Source: Sulfitobacter sp.
Lineage (GTDB): Bacteria; Pseudomonadota; Alphaproteobacteria; Rhodobacterales; Rhodobacteraceae
Direction: 5' to 3'
NCBI GenBank assembly: GCA_024636395.1
Contig: JAGXHD010000224.1
Coordinates: forward strand, 1-22,369
DNA: 22,369 nucleotides
The position numbers were made by a program, and so were the translations under genes. The notes under the pieces were generated by a model. That model did no database searches, was not told the DNA's origin, and worked only from the letters and a program-made list of their open reading frames with translations. Shown piece after piece: positions 7,862 through 15,863 of the stretch; the first letter of the stretch is position 1, and each line of letters starts with the position of its first letter.

Positions 7862-8833
7862 TCAATAACCGATTTTTCTGTCGACGGCTGCCGGGGGTCG
7901 CTCGCCCGCCAGCAGGGCGCTGACCGAGCGCGCGAGCGTTTTTGCGACGGTGGAGGGGGAGGTCACGCTGGCCTCGTGGGGCGTGACGCGCACGGCGGGA
8001 TGGGCCCAGAATGGATAGGCGGACGGCAATGGCTCCTCGCGGAACACATCGAGCGAGGCTCCACCGAGCTGGCCGCTGTCGAGGGCGTGCAGCAGGTCCT
8101 CCTCGACCAGATGTTCGCCGCGCCCGAGCTGGATCAGGGCCGCACCCCGGGGCATGGCCGTAAACAGGCGGGCGTCGAGCAGATCGCGGGTCCTGTCCGT
8201 GAGAGGCAATACGTTGATGAGGATGTCGGACCGCGCTGCGACATCCATGATTGCGATCTCGCCCCAGATCCGGGTGATGCCGGGATCATCGGCACCTTGT
8301 GTTCGTGCGGCGGCCAGCACCGGAAAGCCCACGGCGGCGACGGCCTTTGCAATGGCGCGGCCCATCAGCCCGTAGCCCAGCACGCCGACCGTAACCTTCG
8401 AGGGCGGCCGCAAGCCCTTCACGATCGTACGCGACCAGCGCGCGGATTTCTCCGCCGTGAGGTAATGCTCCATCCGGCGGTGATGCCAGATCACATGCCA
8501 CAGTGCGAAGCCCGCCATCATTGCGGCCTGTTCATCGTCGTGCACGCGGGCGATGATTGTGTCGGCGGGCAGGCCGGGATGGTGCAAGACGCCATCGACG
8601 CCGGCGGCGATGACTTGCACGAGGTCGAGATTGGGATAGGGTTTGAAAGCCTCGGGGCCGGGGTTCCAGACCAGCGCGAAGCGGATGCGCGCGGGATCGG
8701 GCACCTCGTCGGGGCGGTACAGGCGCAGGTCGGGATGGGCCGCGACGGCCTTGCCAAAGATAGCTGGCAGATCGAGACTGTCGGAGAGATAGACGCCCTC
8801 GATGGGGCCCGTCTCGGTGAAAGGTGAGCTCAT
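7862..8833 (-). CDS. GhrA-type glyoxylate/hydroxypyruvate reductase (D-2-hydroxyacid dehydrogenase family)
   Basis: This 323-residue NAD(P)H-dependent enzyme interconverts 2-keto acids and D-2-hydroxy acids. The Rossmann motif GxGxxG is at 153-158 (VLGYGLMG). The catalytic triad of the family is present as Arg238 (LGRGEHLVEEDLL), Glu267 (DVFREEPLP) and His286 (VTPHEA). The LGRGEHLVEEDLLHALDSG region, DVFREEPLP and the VDRKIGY C-terminus are hallmarks of the GhrA subgroup. Its ATG overlaps the stop of the ATPase gene (ATGA), so it is translationally coupled and part of the transporter operon. In this setting it may reduce a keto acid released during breakdown of the imported compound. The exact substrate is not predictable. 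Confidence 0.9.
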   Translation of the reverse strand: MSSPFTETGPIEGVYLSDSLDLPAIFGKAVAAHPDLRLYRPDEVPDPARIRFALVWNPGPEAFKPYPNLDLVQVIAAGVDGVLHHPGLPADTIIARVHDDEQAAMMAGFALWHVIWHHRRMEHYLTAEKSARWSRTIVKGLRPPSKVTVGVLGYGLMGRAIAKAVAAVGFPVLAAARTQGADDPGITRIWGEIAIMDVAARSDILINVLPLTDRTRDLLDARLFTAMPRGAALIQLGRGEHLVEEDLLHALDSGQLGGASLDVFREEPLPSAYPFWAHPAVRVTPHEASVTSPSTVAKTLARSVSALLAGERPPAAVDRKIGY

Positions 8834-10467
8834 GGTGTCGCCTCGCGCTGTGCGGCGAGGGCGCGTTCGTGGGCCTTCCCGGGGATCGCGTCGAGCAGGG
8901 ACCGGGTGTAGGCGGTTTGCGGATCGCCGAGCACCTGTGCGCAGGGGCCAAATTCGACCATCTCGCCGCGCTGCATCACGATGATCCGGTCGCAGACCTG
9001 TGCTGCGACCCGCAGATCGTGGGTGATGAAGATCATCGACAGGTCCAATCGCTCCTTGAGCTCCGCCAGCAGATCGAGCACTTGCGCCTGAATGGAGACA
9101 TCGAGCGCCGAGACCGCCTCATCCGCGATGATCACTTCGGGATCGAGCGCCAGCGCACGGGCGATGCCGACGCGCTGTCGCTGACCGCCGGAGAATTCAT
9201 GCGGGAAGCGGGTCATGGCGGAGGGATCGAGGCCGACGAGCGTCAGCAGTTCTTGTGCGCGGGTGCGGGCGGCTTTTTTGTCGCTGCCGTAGGCGATGAG
9301 ACCTTCGGTCAGGATGGTGCCGATGCGGGCGCGGGGATTGAGCGAGGAATAGGGGTCTTGAAAGATCATCTGGATGCGGCGGCGGTGCTGGTGCAGCGCA
9401 TCGCCGTTGATCTTTGCGATATCCTTTCCGCCGATCTCCACGGTGCCGTTCTGTGGTGTCAGTAAGCGGACGAGGCAGCGGCCGAGGGTCGATTTACCCG
9501 ATCCGCTCTCGCCGACGATGCCGATTGTCTCTCCCTTTTGCAGCTGAAACGAGGCATTCTGAACAGCTTTCACCACGCGCGGTTTGGCGAAGATGCCGGA
9601 GGTGCGGGTGCGGAAGGTCATGCTCAGATCCTGCACGCGCAGAATCGGGGCTGCCTCGTCGTCGTGAGGCACAGAGTCGTGGAACGACAGACGCGGGATC
9701 GCGTCAAGCAGGGCACGGGTATAGGCGTGGGTTGGATCGAGCAGCACTTTGTCTGCCGTGCCTGCCTCGACGACTTCCCCCGATTGCATGACAATCACCC
9801 GGTCTGCGATGTCGGCGACGACGCTGAAATCGTGGGTGATGAACAGCACGGCCATGCCGCGCTCGCGGCGCAGGGTGTCGATCAGCGCGAGGATCTGGGC
9901 CTGCGTTGTCACATCAAGCGCGGTCGTTGGCTCATCCGCGACGAGGACCTTGGGCTCGAGCGCCAGTGCCATGGCGATCACAACCCGCTGGCGCTGTCCG
10001 CCCGAGAGCTGGAAGGGGTAGGCGCGGATAGTCGCGTCGGGGTCCGGCAGGCCGACCTCGTGCATCAGCTCCAGCGCGCGTTTGCGCCGCTCGGGTGGGG
10101 TCAGCCTGCCGTGGGTCTCGAACACTTCGACGATCTGGTCGCCGATGCGCATCAGAGGATTGAGCGCGCTGAGCGGCTCCTGAAAGATCATCGAGATTTC
10201 GCGGCCGCGCAGGGACATCATCTCGCGTTCGCTCAAGTCCAGCAGATTGCGGTCTTCGAACAGGATACGGCCCGATGCGGGCGTTACACCTTCGGGCAAC
10301 AGGCCCATGAGAGCGTTGGCTGACATGGATTTGCCCGAGCCACTCTCGCCGACGATGCAGAGGATCTCGCCCGCATCGAGGGTGAAGGAGACATTTTCCA
10401 CAGCCAGCGGGCGGTCCGCACCCGTCGGCAGGGCGATGGAGAGGTTCTCGAAAGAGAGCAGGCTCAT
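8830..10467 (-). CDS. dipeptide/oligopeptide-type ABC transporter ATPase, fused DppD-DppF double domain
   Basis: This 545-residue cytoplasmic ATPase carries both nucleotide-binding domains of an Opp/Dpp-type importer in one chain (GsiA/YejF arrangement). Domain 1 has Walker A GESGSGKS at 40-47, signature LSGGQRQRV at 154-162 and Walker B VLVADEP at 174-180. Domain 2 has Walker A GESGSGKST at 319-327, signature FSGGQRQRV at 425-433 and Walker B VIIADEA at 445-451. Each domain ends with the Opp-family region containing HAYTRALLDAIP or TAYTRSLLDAIP. The second Walker B has Ala after Asp-Glu where Pro is usual, which is common in DppF halves. Its start overlaps the stop of the DppC-like permease gene (ATGA), and its own stop overlaps the next start. 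Confidence 0.95.
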   Translation of the reverse strand: MSLLSFENLSIALPTGADRPLAVENVSFTLDAGEILCIVGESGSGKSMSANALMGLLPEGVTPASGRILFEDRNLLDLSEREMMSLRGREISMIFQEPLSALNPLMRIGDQIVEVFETHGRLTPPERRKRALELMHEVGLPDPDATIRAYPFQLSGGQRQRVVIAMALALEPKVLVADEPTTALDVTTQAQILALIDTLRRERGMAVLFITHDFSVVADIADRVIVMQSGEVVEAGTADKVLLDPTHAYTRALLDAIPRLSFHDSVPHDDEAAPILRVQDLSMTFRTRTSGIFAKPRVVKAVQNASFQLQKGETIGIVGESGSGKSTLGRCLVRLLTPQNGTVEIGGKDIAKINGDALHQHRRRIQMIFQDPYSSLNPRARIGTILTEGLIAYGSDKKAARTRAQELLTLVGLDPSAMTRFPHEFSGGQRQRVGIARALALDPEVIIADEAVSALDVSIQAQVLDLLAELKERLDLSMIFITHDLRVAAQVCDRIIVMQRGEMVEFGPCAQVLGDPQTAYTRSLLDAIPGKAHERALAAQREATP

Positions 10468-11303
10468 GGTGTTCTGCTCCGCAGACGCGGGTTGAGGGCG
10501 TCGTTCAGCCCCTCGCCGATGAGATTAAGCGCTAAGACGGTCAGCACGATGGCGATGCCGGGGATGAAGCTCAGCCACCAGGCGGTGCGCAGGACCGTGC
10601 GCGCCGCGCCGATCATGTAGCCCCAGGACATCACGTTCGGATCGCCGAGGCCCAGAAAGCTCAGCGAGCTTTCAAGCAGGATGGCGGTGGCGACCATGAG
10701 GGACGCAAGGACGATGATGGGCGGCAAGGCGTTCGGCAGAACCTGCCAGATGATGATGCGCAGATTGCTCTGGCCCGACAGCGTGGCGGCCTCCACGAAT
10801 TCGCGGTGGCGCAGCGACAGAACTTCGCCGCGCACGAGGCGGGCGACGGGGGGCCAACTGACGATGGCGATGGCGAGGATGATATAGCCCAGCGAGGGTT
10901 GGAAGATCGCCAGAAGCACGATGGCGAGCGCGAAACTGGGGATGGTCTGGAAGAACTCGGTGAAGCGCATCAGGCCGTCATCTACCAGCCCGCCATAATA
11001 TCCAGCGAGTGCGCCGATGGGAATCCCGATCGACAAGGCCACGACGGTGGACACCAGCCCCACCAGCAACGACACGCGCGCGCCGTGGAACAGGCCCGAC
11101 AGCACGTCGCGGCCAAGGGCGTCTGTGCCAAGCATGAGGCCGTCGACGGTGAAGGGCGGCAGAAACGGGCGCTGGACCATCGACCACGGGCTGCGCGGAA
11201 AGAGGAAGGGGGCAGCGGCGGCACAGATGATGACCGCGAGCAGGATAAACAGGCCGATCACGGCACCACGGTTGCGGGAGTATCTGCGCCAGAACCCCCT
11301 CAC
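10464..11303 (-). CDS. oligopeptide-type ABC transporter permease, DppC-like
   Basis: This 279-residue inner-membrane permease belongs to the BPD_transp_1 family. It has the short N-terminal OppC-type helix (GAVIGLFILLAVIICAAAAPFLF), the HPLGTDALGRDVLSG-like segment seen here as GTDALGRDVLSGLFHGAR, about six TM helices, and the EAA coupling loop EFVEAATLSGQSNLRII that docks on the ATPase. It is the standard partner of the DppB-like permease. The start is GTG 11303, which overlaps the stop of the preceding permease gene as GTGA, and the stop overlaps the ATPase start. Both overlaps support coordinated translation. No separate promoter is expected. Confidence 0.94.
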   Translation of the reverse strand: MRGFWRRYSRNRGAVIGLFILLAVIICAAAAPFLFPRSPWSMVQRPFLPPFTVDGLMLGTDALGRDVLSGLFHGARVSLLVGLVSTVVALSIGIPIGALAGYYGGLVDDGLMRFTEFFQTIPSFALAIVLLAIFQPSLGYIILAIAIVSWPPVARLVRGEVLSLRHREFVEAATLSGQSNLRIIIWQVLPNALPPIIVLASLMVATAILLESSLSFLGLGDPNVMSWGYMIGAARTVLRTAWWLSFIPGIAIVLTVLALNLIGEGLNDALNPRLRSRTP

Positions 11304-12271
11304 GATGTGAGCCGGATGCGCGGATCGACGACGCCGTACAGCAGATCAGTGATCAGGTTGAACAGCAGCACCATGGCCGCGGAGATAAAGAAAACGCCGA
11401 GAATGACATTGTAGTCACGCTGGTTGATCGCCTCGAACATCAGCCGCCCGATGCCGGGCCATGCGAAGACCGTCTCGGTCAGGACCGCACCGCCGACGAT
11501 CTGGCCTGCCTGCAAACCTGCCAGTGTGATCACCGGCAGCAGTGCGTTGCGCAGGATATGTCGGCGCTGGATGACGGAGCTGCGCAGGCCCTTTGCGCGG
11601 GCGGTCTTGACGAAATCGAGCCGGGAGACTTCGAGCATGGAAGCGCGGGTCATGCGCATGTAGATCGCGGTGAAAAAGAGGCCCAGCGTGGAGGCGGGCA
11701 GGATCAGATGCGTGCCGATGTCGAGCACGCGGGCGAGGCCCGTGTAATTGGCGCCGATTGTCTCGTAGCCAAAACCGGGCAGCCAGCCCAGAAAGACCGA
11801 AAACACGAGCGAGGCCATGAGGGCGACCCAGAAAAGCGGCGTGGCGTAGAACAGCAGTGCGACGGTGGAGATCACGGTATCCCACCACGTGCCCTGCATC
11901 TGCGCGGCCAGAACGCCCGCGATCACGCCGATCACGATAGAGATCACGAAGGCAGTCGAGGTCAGCAGCAGGGTCGCGGGAAGGCGGTCCCAGATGAGCT
12001 GTGCCACGGGCATCTGCTGGCGGTAGGAAAAACCCAGATCGAGCTGGATCACGCCCGATACATAGTTCCACAGTTGTACGGTGAAGGGCTGATCGAGGCC
12101 GAATTGCGTGCGCAGATCGGCGAGGAACTTCTCATCCGCAGCGCCCGCTTCGCCGGCCATGACCGCTGCCGGATCGCCGGGGGCGGCGTGGATCAGGATG
12201 AAGTTCAGCACCACAATCCCGAGCAATATGAATACGGCCGTTACGAGCCGTGCCGCGATAAAGCCAAACAC
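11300..12271 (-). CDS. oligopeptide-type ABC transporter permease, DppB-like
   Basis: This 323-residue inner-membrane permease has the OppB-type N-terminal helix (LVTAVFILLGIVVLNFILIH), the APGDPAA motif, a periplasmic region with FGLDQPFTVQLWNYVSG, and further TM helices. The EAA loop DFVKTARAKGLRSS is followed by HILRNALLPV, and the C-terminus is GVVDPRIRL, typical of the family. The start is GTG 12271 with AGGA seven bases upstream. It follows the substrate-binding-protein gene after a 77-base gap holding a strong hairpin (12305-12334). It pairs with the DppC-like subunit to form the channel. Confidence 0.94.
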   Translation of the reverse strand: MFGFIAARLVTAVFILLGIVVLNFILIHAAPGDPAAVMAGEAGAADEKFLADLRTQFGLDQPFTVQLWNYVSGVIQLDLGFSYRQQMPVAQLIWDRLPATLLLTSTAFVISIVIGVIAGVLAAQMQGTWWDTVISTVALLFYATPLFWVALMASLVFSVFLGWLPGFGYETIGANYTGLARVLDIGTHLILPASTLGLFFTAIYMRMTRASMLEVSRLDFVKTARAKGLRSSVIQRRHILRNALLPVITLAGLQAGQIVGGAVLTETVFAWPGIGRLMFEAINQRDYNVILGVFFISAAMVLLFNLITDLLYGVVDPRIRLTS

Positions 12272-12304
12272 GATTTGATCCTACTCGGGAAGGGGGAAGG
12301 GTGT

Positions 12305-12334
12305 GCCGCCGCGCCACAGGAGGGGCGCGGCGGC
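12305..12334 (-). promoter_or_regulatory. intercistronic hairpin between binding-protein and permease genes
   Basis: A perfect 11-bp GC stem (GCCGCCGCGCC at 12305-12315, GGCGCGGCGGC at 12324-12334) with an 8-base loop lies 14 bases past the binding-protein stop. No T run follows. In many ABC operons such a structure stabilises the binding-protein mRNA or partly attenuates transcription, giving excess binding protein over permease. That role is inferred here. Confidence 0.6.
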
Positions 12335-12348
12335 GGGGTCATTGGCGA

Positions 12349-13905
12349 TTAGCGGTCGAGCCATGCGTCGCGCATGCCGTCGTTGACGCCGATCGCGGTG
12401 CTGACCGGGTTCATCAGATCGCAGCGGTAGATCGTCGGGAAGGCCAGCTCCAGCATCCACGCGACAGGCACATCATCGACGATGATATTCTGCGCTTGCG
12501 TATAGAGCGACTGACGGTCCGCGTCGTTCGCCTGAATGGCGGCGTCTGCGAACAACGTATCGACCTCCTCGTTCACGTAGCCGGAGACGTTGTTCCACGG
12601 GCTACCCTTGGCGATGTTGGTGGAGACATAGGTGCGCGAAACACCCAGTGCCGGATCGCCGTACTGGTAGAGATAGGTGAAGGCCATGTCGAAGTCCCAA
12701 TCGGCCACCTTCTGGTTCCAGCCCGCAACATCGGTCGCGACGATTTCGACGGTGATGCCGATGTCCGCAAGGTTCTGGCGGGTGGCCTCGGCCCACCGCT
12801 GCCATGTCTCGCCGTAGGGCAGGGGCAGCAGCCGGAGTGTCTCACCGTTATAGACGGAGGCGGCGAGGAATTCCTTTGCCTTCTCGGGGTCGAAGGTGAT
12901 GTCGGGGGTATCCGTCTCGAAGAAGCGCGTGACCGAGCTTACCGGACCTTTGGCTACTTTGCCGGTGCCGTTCCAGAGCGCATCCCGGGCGAACTCGCGG
13001 TCGAGCCCGTGCATCACGGCCTTGCGCAGGTTTTTATCCATCATGGGGCCTTCGTGCATGTTCAACCACATCCACGAATGCGGCCCGAAGAACTCCCAGC
13101 CCGCATCGGTGGAGCAGACGTTATCCATTGCCGTGAGGCGGGGTACGTCGAAATTCTCGACCGAGCCGCCCGGTAGGAGATCGATCTTGCCGGTCTCGAA
13201 AGCTACCGCGCGGGAGGCTGCATCGGGGATGACCTGATAGTAGATCTCGTCGAGGTAGGGTTTGCCTGCCATGTAATAGTCATCGTTTTTGACCAGATGG
13301 ATATAGCTGCCGCGCTGCCATTCCTCGAACTTGAAGGGGCCGGTGCCGATGGGCGTGTTGTTGGCCGGGTTGTTCGCGAAATCGGTGCCCTCGTAGATGT
13401 GCTTGGGGATCATCGGCATTGTGCCTGCTTCGAAGATGCCCAGAAACGGACCGAAGGGCTGCTTGAGCGTGAACACCACAGTCTTGTCGTCAGGTGTTTC
13501 GATGCTTGCGACCTGTTCCAGCGAGGCACGCAGCCGTGCATGGGTTTCGCGCAGGAACACATCGACGGAGAACAACACGTCGGCGGAGGTGAACGGCGTG
13601 CCGTCATGCCAGAGTACCCCGTCTTGCAGGGTGAAAGTGTAGGTTATGCCGTCTTCGGATTTGGTCCATTCCTTCGCCAGCGAAGGCATCGGGTTGAGAT
13701 CCTTGTCATATCGCAGCAAGCTCTCGTAGATCTGGCCCGCGACCATCTGTGTCGGGCCGTTCTGGACGAGGCCCAGCATCAGGCTGGGGGGTTCGGGCTG
13801 GATCACGGCGTTGAGGGTTCCGCCCGATTTGGGCGTGTCTTGCGCGGCGACCGCGGAAGCAAGCGCGAGGGCTGCGACGGTTGTCAGGAGCCGAAAGGTT
13901 TTCAT
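12349..13905 (-). CDS. periplasmic substrate-binding protein of an oligopeptide-type ABC transporter (SBP family 5)
   Basis: This 518-residue periplasmic receptor of the importer has a signal peptide MKTFRLLTTVAALALASAVAA, cleaved before QDTPKSGGTLNAVI. The family 5 N-terminal signature follows: GQIYESLLRYDKDLNPMPSLAKEW, then FTLQDGVLWHDGTPFTSADV. PIGTGPFKFEEWQRGSYI and YYQVIPDAASRAVAFETGKID are also typical. Members bind peptides, opines, amino-acid conjugates or other amines, so the fold alone does not give the ligand. The start at ATG 13905 has GGGAG about eight bases upstream; the open frame runs on to 14091 without coding character. Its Shine-Dalgarno lies inside a small inverted repeat (13911-13924). 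It is the second gene of the operon. Confidence 0.95.
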   Translation of the reverse strand: MKTFRLLTTVAALALASAVAAQDTPKSGGTLNAVIQPEPPSLMLGLVQNGPTQMVAGQIYESLLRYDKDLNPMPSLAKEWTKSEDGITYTFTLQDGVLWHDGTPFTSADVLFSVDVFLRETHARLRASLEQVASIETPDDKTVVFTLKQPFGPFLGIFEAGTMPMIPKHIYEGTDFANNPANNTPIGTGPFKFEEWQRGSYIHLVKNDDYYMAGKPYLDEIYYQVIPDAASRAVAFETGKIDLLPGGSVENFDVPRLTAMDNVCSTDAGWEFFGPHSWMWLNMHEGPMMDKNLRKAVMHGLDREFARDALWNGTGKVAKGPVSSVTRFFETDTPDITFDPEKAKEFLAASVYNGETLRLLPLPYGETWQRWAEATRQNLADIGITVEIVATDVAGWNQKVADWDFDMAFTYLYQYGDPALGVSRTYVSTNIAKGSPWNNVSGYVNEEVDTLFADAAIQANDADRQSLYTQAQNIIVDDVPVAWMLELAFPTIYRCDLMNPVSTAIGVNDGMRDAWLDR

Positions 13906-13948
13906 GGTGTATCTCCCTGGAGATGGGGTTGCTGTTGGTCCGCCGCGC

Positions 13949-14713
13949 TTATTCTGCGAGGTCGGGATAGTGTTTGAGCGCGAGGCGCATGTAGGCCTCC
14001 CACTCGGGGTTGGGCACGTCGGGATTGCCGCGGTCTTTGGTCGCGCGATCATACTGGCTGGCGGTGTGCTCGGCCACGGCGTCGGAGACACGGTGCAGTT
14101 TTGAGCCCGACGACATCAGCGCCACCTGCGCCTTGCAGGTCCGCTCGAGGTTGAACATCAGCGCGAAGGCCTCCCCCACGGTGCCGCCGCAGGTCAACAG
14201 TCCATGATTGCGCAGGATCATCACCTTGCGGTCGCCCAGATCGGCGACCAGTCGCTCGCGCTCCGACAGATCGAGTGCGATGCCTTCGTAGTCATGGAAT
14301 GCCACGCGATTGTGAAACTGCATCGACCATTGGTTGAGCGGCAGGATCCCCTCCGACATCGAGGACACGGCGACGCCGGCGACGGTATGCGTGTGCAGGA
14401 CACAGCCTACATCCTTGCGGGCGGCATGAACCGCGCTGTGGATCGTGAAGCCGGCAGCGTTGATCCCCTTGCCGTAGTTATCGCGGATAATGGTGCCATC
14501 CAGATCGACGGTCACAAGGTTGGAAGCGGTGACTTCGTCAAAGCGCAGACCGAAGGGATTGATCAGAAAGCCGTGCTCTGCCTCCTCGGCGGGGGCATGG
14601 GCGGAGATATGCGTGAAAATGCTGTCATCCAGACCGAAATGGGCGATCAGCCGGTACGCGGCAGCGAGGTGCAGGCGTTCTTTGGGGTGGGTAGCGACGG
14701 TGTCGTGTTTCAT
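13949..14713 (-). CDS. class II aldolase/adducin-fold protein
   Basis: This 254-residue cytosolic protein has the class II aldolase/adducin fold. The zinc ligands are seen as His107 and His109 (CVLHTHTVAG) and His170 (ILRNHGLLTCGG). The N-terminal FGLDDSIFTHISAHAP, then FLINPFGLRFDEVTASNLV, is typical of this family. The Glu that acts as acid/base in fuculose-phosphate aldolase (four residues before the HxAA His) is replaced by His92 in FTIHSAVHAAR, so this is unlikely to be a classical sugar-phosphate aldolase. A decarboxylase, retro-aldol or other lyase activity on a hydroxy or keto acid is possible. The start at ATG 14713 is preceded by an AGG; a TTG at 14743 is less likely. It is the first gene of the seven-gene operon, so the operon promoter lies in 14714-14918. 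Confidence 0.9.
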   Translation of the reverse strand: MKHDTVATHPKERLHLAAAYRLIAHFGLDDSIFTHISAHAPAEEAEHGFLINPFGLRFDEVTASNLVTVDLDGTIIRDNYGKGINAAGFTIHSAVHAARKDVGCVLHTHTVAGVAVSSMSEGILPLNQWSMQFHNRVAFHDYEGIALDLSERERLVADLGDRKVMILRNHGLLTCGGTVGEAFALMFNLERTCKAQVALMSSGSKLHRVSDAVAEHTASQYDRATKDRGNPDVPNPEWEAYMRLALKHYPDLAE

Positions 14714-14850
14714 GAGAACCTGTAGGGTAAGGGCTCGCAACAAACTCAGTGTTTATGAGCGAGCCGGATTTCTGGCGGAATCAAACGACGTAACGTGAGT
14801 AGGTGGTCAGATGCTAGCGAAGAAGAATGCTTCTGCAAAATAGATCTGGG

Positions 14851-14889
14851 CTATGTTAGAGATAGACATTGACTATGTTATTTCTAACA
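14851..14889. promoter_or_regulatory. candidate LysR-type operator upstream of the aldolase-transporter operon
   Basis: Two overlapping patterns sit here. One is an imperfect 11-bp inverted repeat, TGTTAGAGATA (14854-14864) and TATTTCTAACA (14879-14889), with one mismatch. The other is an exact direct repeat, CTATGTTA, at 14851-14858 and 14873-14880, 22 bp (two helical turns) apart. The site lies between the LysR gene's 3' end and the operon's first gene, 140-175 bases upstream of its ATG, in AT-rich DNA unlike its surroundings. Control by the adjacent LysR protein is inferred. The rest of the 14714-14918 gap shows nothing else firm. Confidence 0.5.
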
Positions 14890-14918
14890 ATCCGGCTGTG
14901 GCTGGGAAGAGATGCCCG

Positions 14919-15863
14919 CTAATGCGGCGCGTTGATCACTTCTTTGACGATTGACAAAACCATGCGCTCTGCCGCGCTGAAATCGCGTGAGGAATCGGAA
15001 ACGAAGAACATATCGGCAAAGAGCTGCGCTTTGGGAAGCTCGATCCGCCACAGGGTTTCCTCCGCGATGGCGCGCCGGACGGCATGGACCGGCAGCACGC
15101 CGATGCCGACACCTGCGGTGATCATCCGGCAGACCTCGTTGAAATCATTGCTGGTGCCACTGATGCGGCGGCCCAGGCCCAGGCCGTCGCGAACCGCGAT
15201 CATCGGCTCGGGCGCGCGCCCTTCGGCATCGCACGAAAAGGCGATGAAGGGCATATCACGCAATTCATCGAGCGGGACGTCTTTGCGTCCGAAAAGTGGA
15301 TCCTCGGTGCCACAGAAGATCCCGTATTCGGCGCGCAGGATGAGCTGGCAATCCAGCCGCGAGAGCGGCTGCGCCATCAGGCAGACGCCGAAGGGGACTG
15401 ACCCCGTGACGACGTTGTGCACGATCGTCGGGCTGGAGGCGATCTGGATATCGATCACCACGGAAGGGTGGCGTTGGTGCACGAGGCGTAGGATTTCGTC
15501 TAGCACGGCGCTGCGCACGCCGGTCACGATCTGCAGTTGAACTGAGCCCGCGAGATCGGAGTGCAGCGCCTTGAGTTTTTGCTCTGCGCGCAGAGCGGCC
15601 CGGAACATGCGCTCGACTTCCGTGAACAGGACTTCTCCCGCTGCGGTCAGCTCGAAATCGCGCTGGCCTCGCTGCACCAGCTGCTGGCCAAGCCGGGTCT
15701 CCAGCCGGGTGAGCGAGGCGCTGACCGAGGGCTGGCTGAGTCCTTGTGCCTTTGCTGCACGCGTCACGCCGCCCTGACTGCCGATGAAATAGAAACAGCG
15801 CAGCAGGCCCCAGTGATCGCAGACGCCTGCAGAAGTTTGTCCGGTGTCCAGTGCGATGTTCAT
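14919..15863 (-). CDS. LysR-family transcriptional regulator
   Basis: This 314-residue DNA-binding regulator has an N-terminal winged helix at about residues 16-75: LLRCFYFIGSQGGVTRAAKA, then LSQPSVSASLTRLE, LGQQLVQR and LTAAG, all typical LysR landmarks. A linker helix follows, then a periplasmic-binding-protein-like effector domain (about 105-310) with GVRSAVLDEILRLVHQRHP and MITAGVGIGVLPVHAV. The start ATG overlaps the stop of the GntR gene (ATGA), so the two regulators are co-translated. It sits directly upstream of, and in the same direction as, the aldolase-transporter operon, making that operon the likely target with an operator candidate at 14851-14889. The effector is unknown, possibly the imported compound or a breakdown product. 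Confidence 0.93.
   Translation of the reverse strand: MNIALDTGQTSAGVCDHWGLLRCFYFIGSQGGVTRAAKAQGLSQPSVSASLTRLETRLGQQLVQRGQRDFELTAAGEVLFTEVERMFRAALRAEQKLKALHSDLAGSVQLQIVTGVRSAVLDEILRLVHQRHPSVVIDIQIASSPTIVHNVVTGSVPFGVCLMAQPLSRLDCQLILRAEYGIFCGTEDPLFGRKDVPLDELRDMPFIAFSCDAEGRAPEPMIAVRDGLGLGRRISGTSNDFNEVCRMITAGVGIGVLPVHAVRRAIAEETLWRIELPKAQLFADMFFVSDSSRDFSAAERMVLSIVKEVINAPH

Noticed and set aside
14821..14834. Small hairpin AGAAG-AATG-CTTCT after the LysR gene region
   Set aside because: Only five base pairs and no T run in the direction of transcription; too weak to call a terminator.
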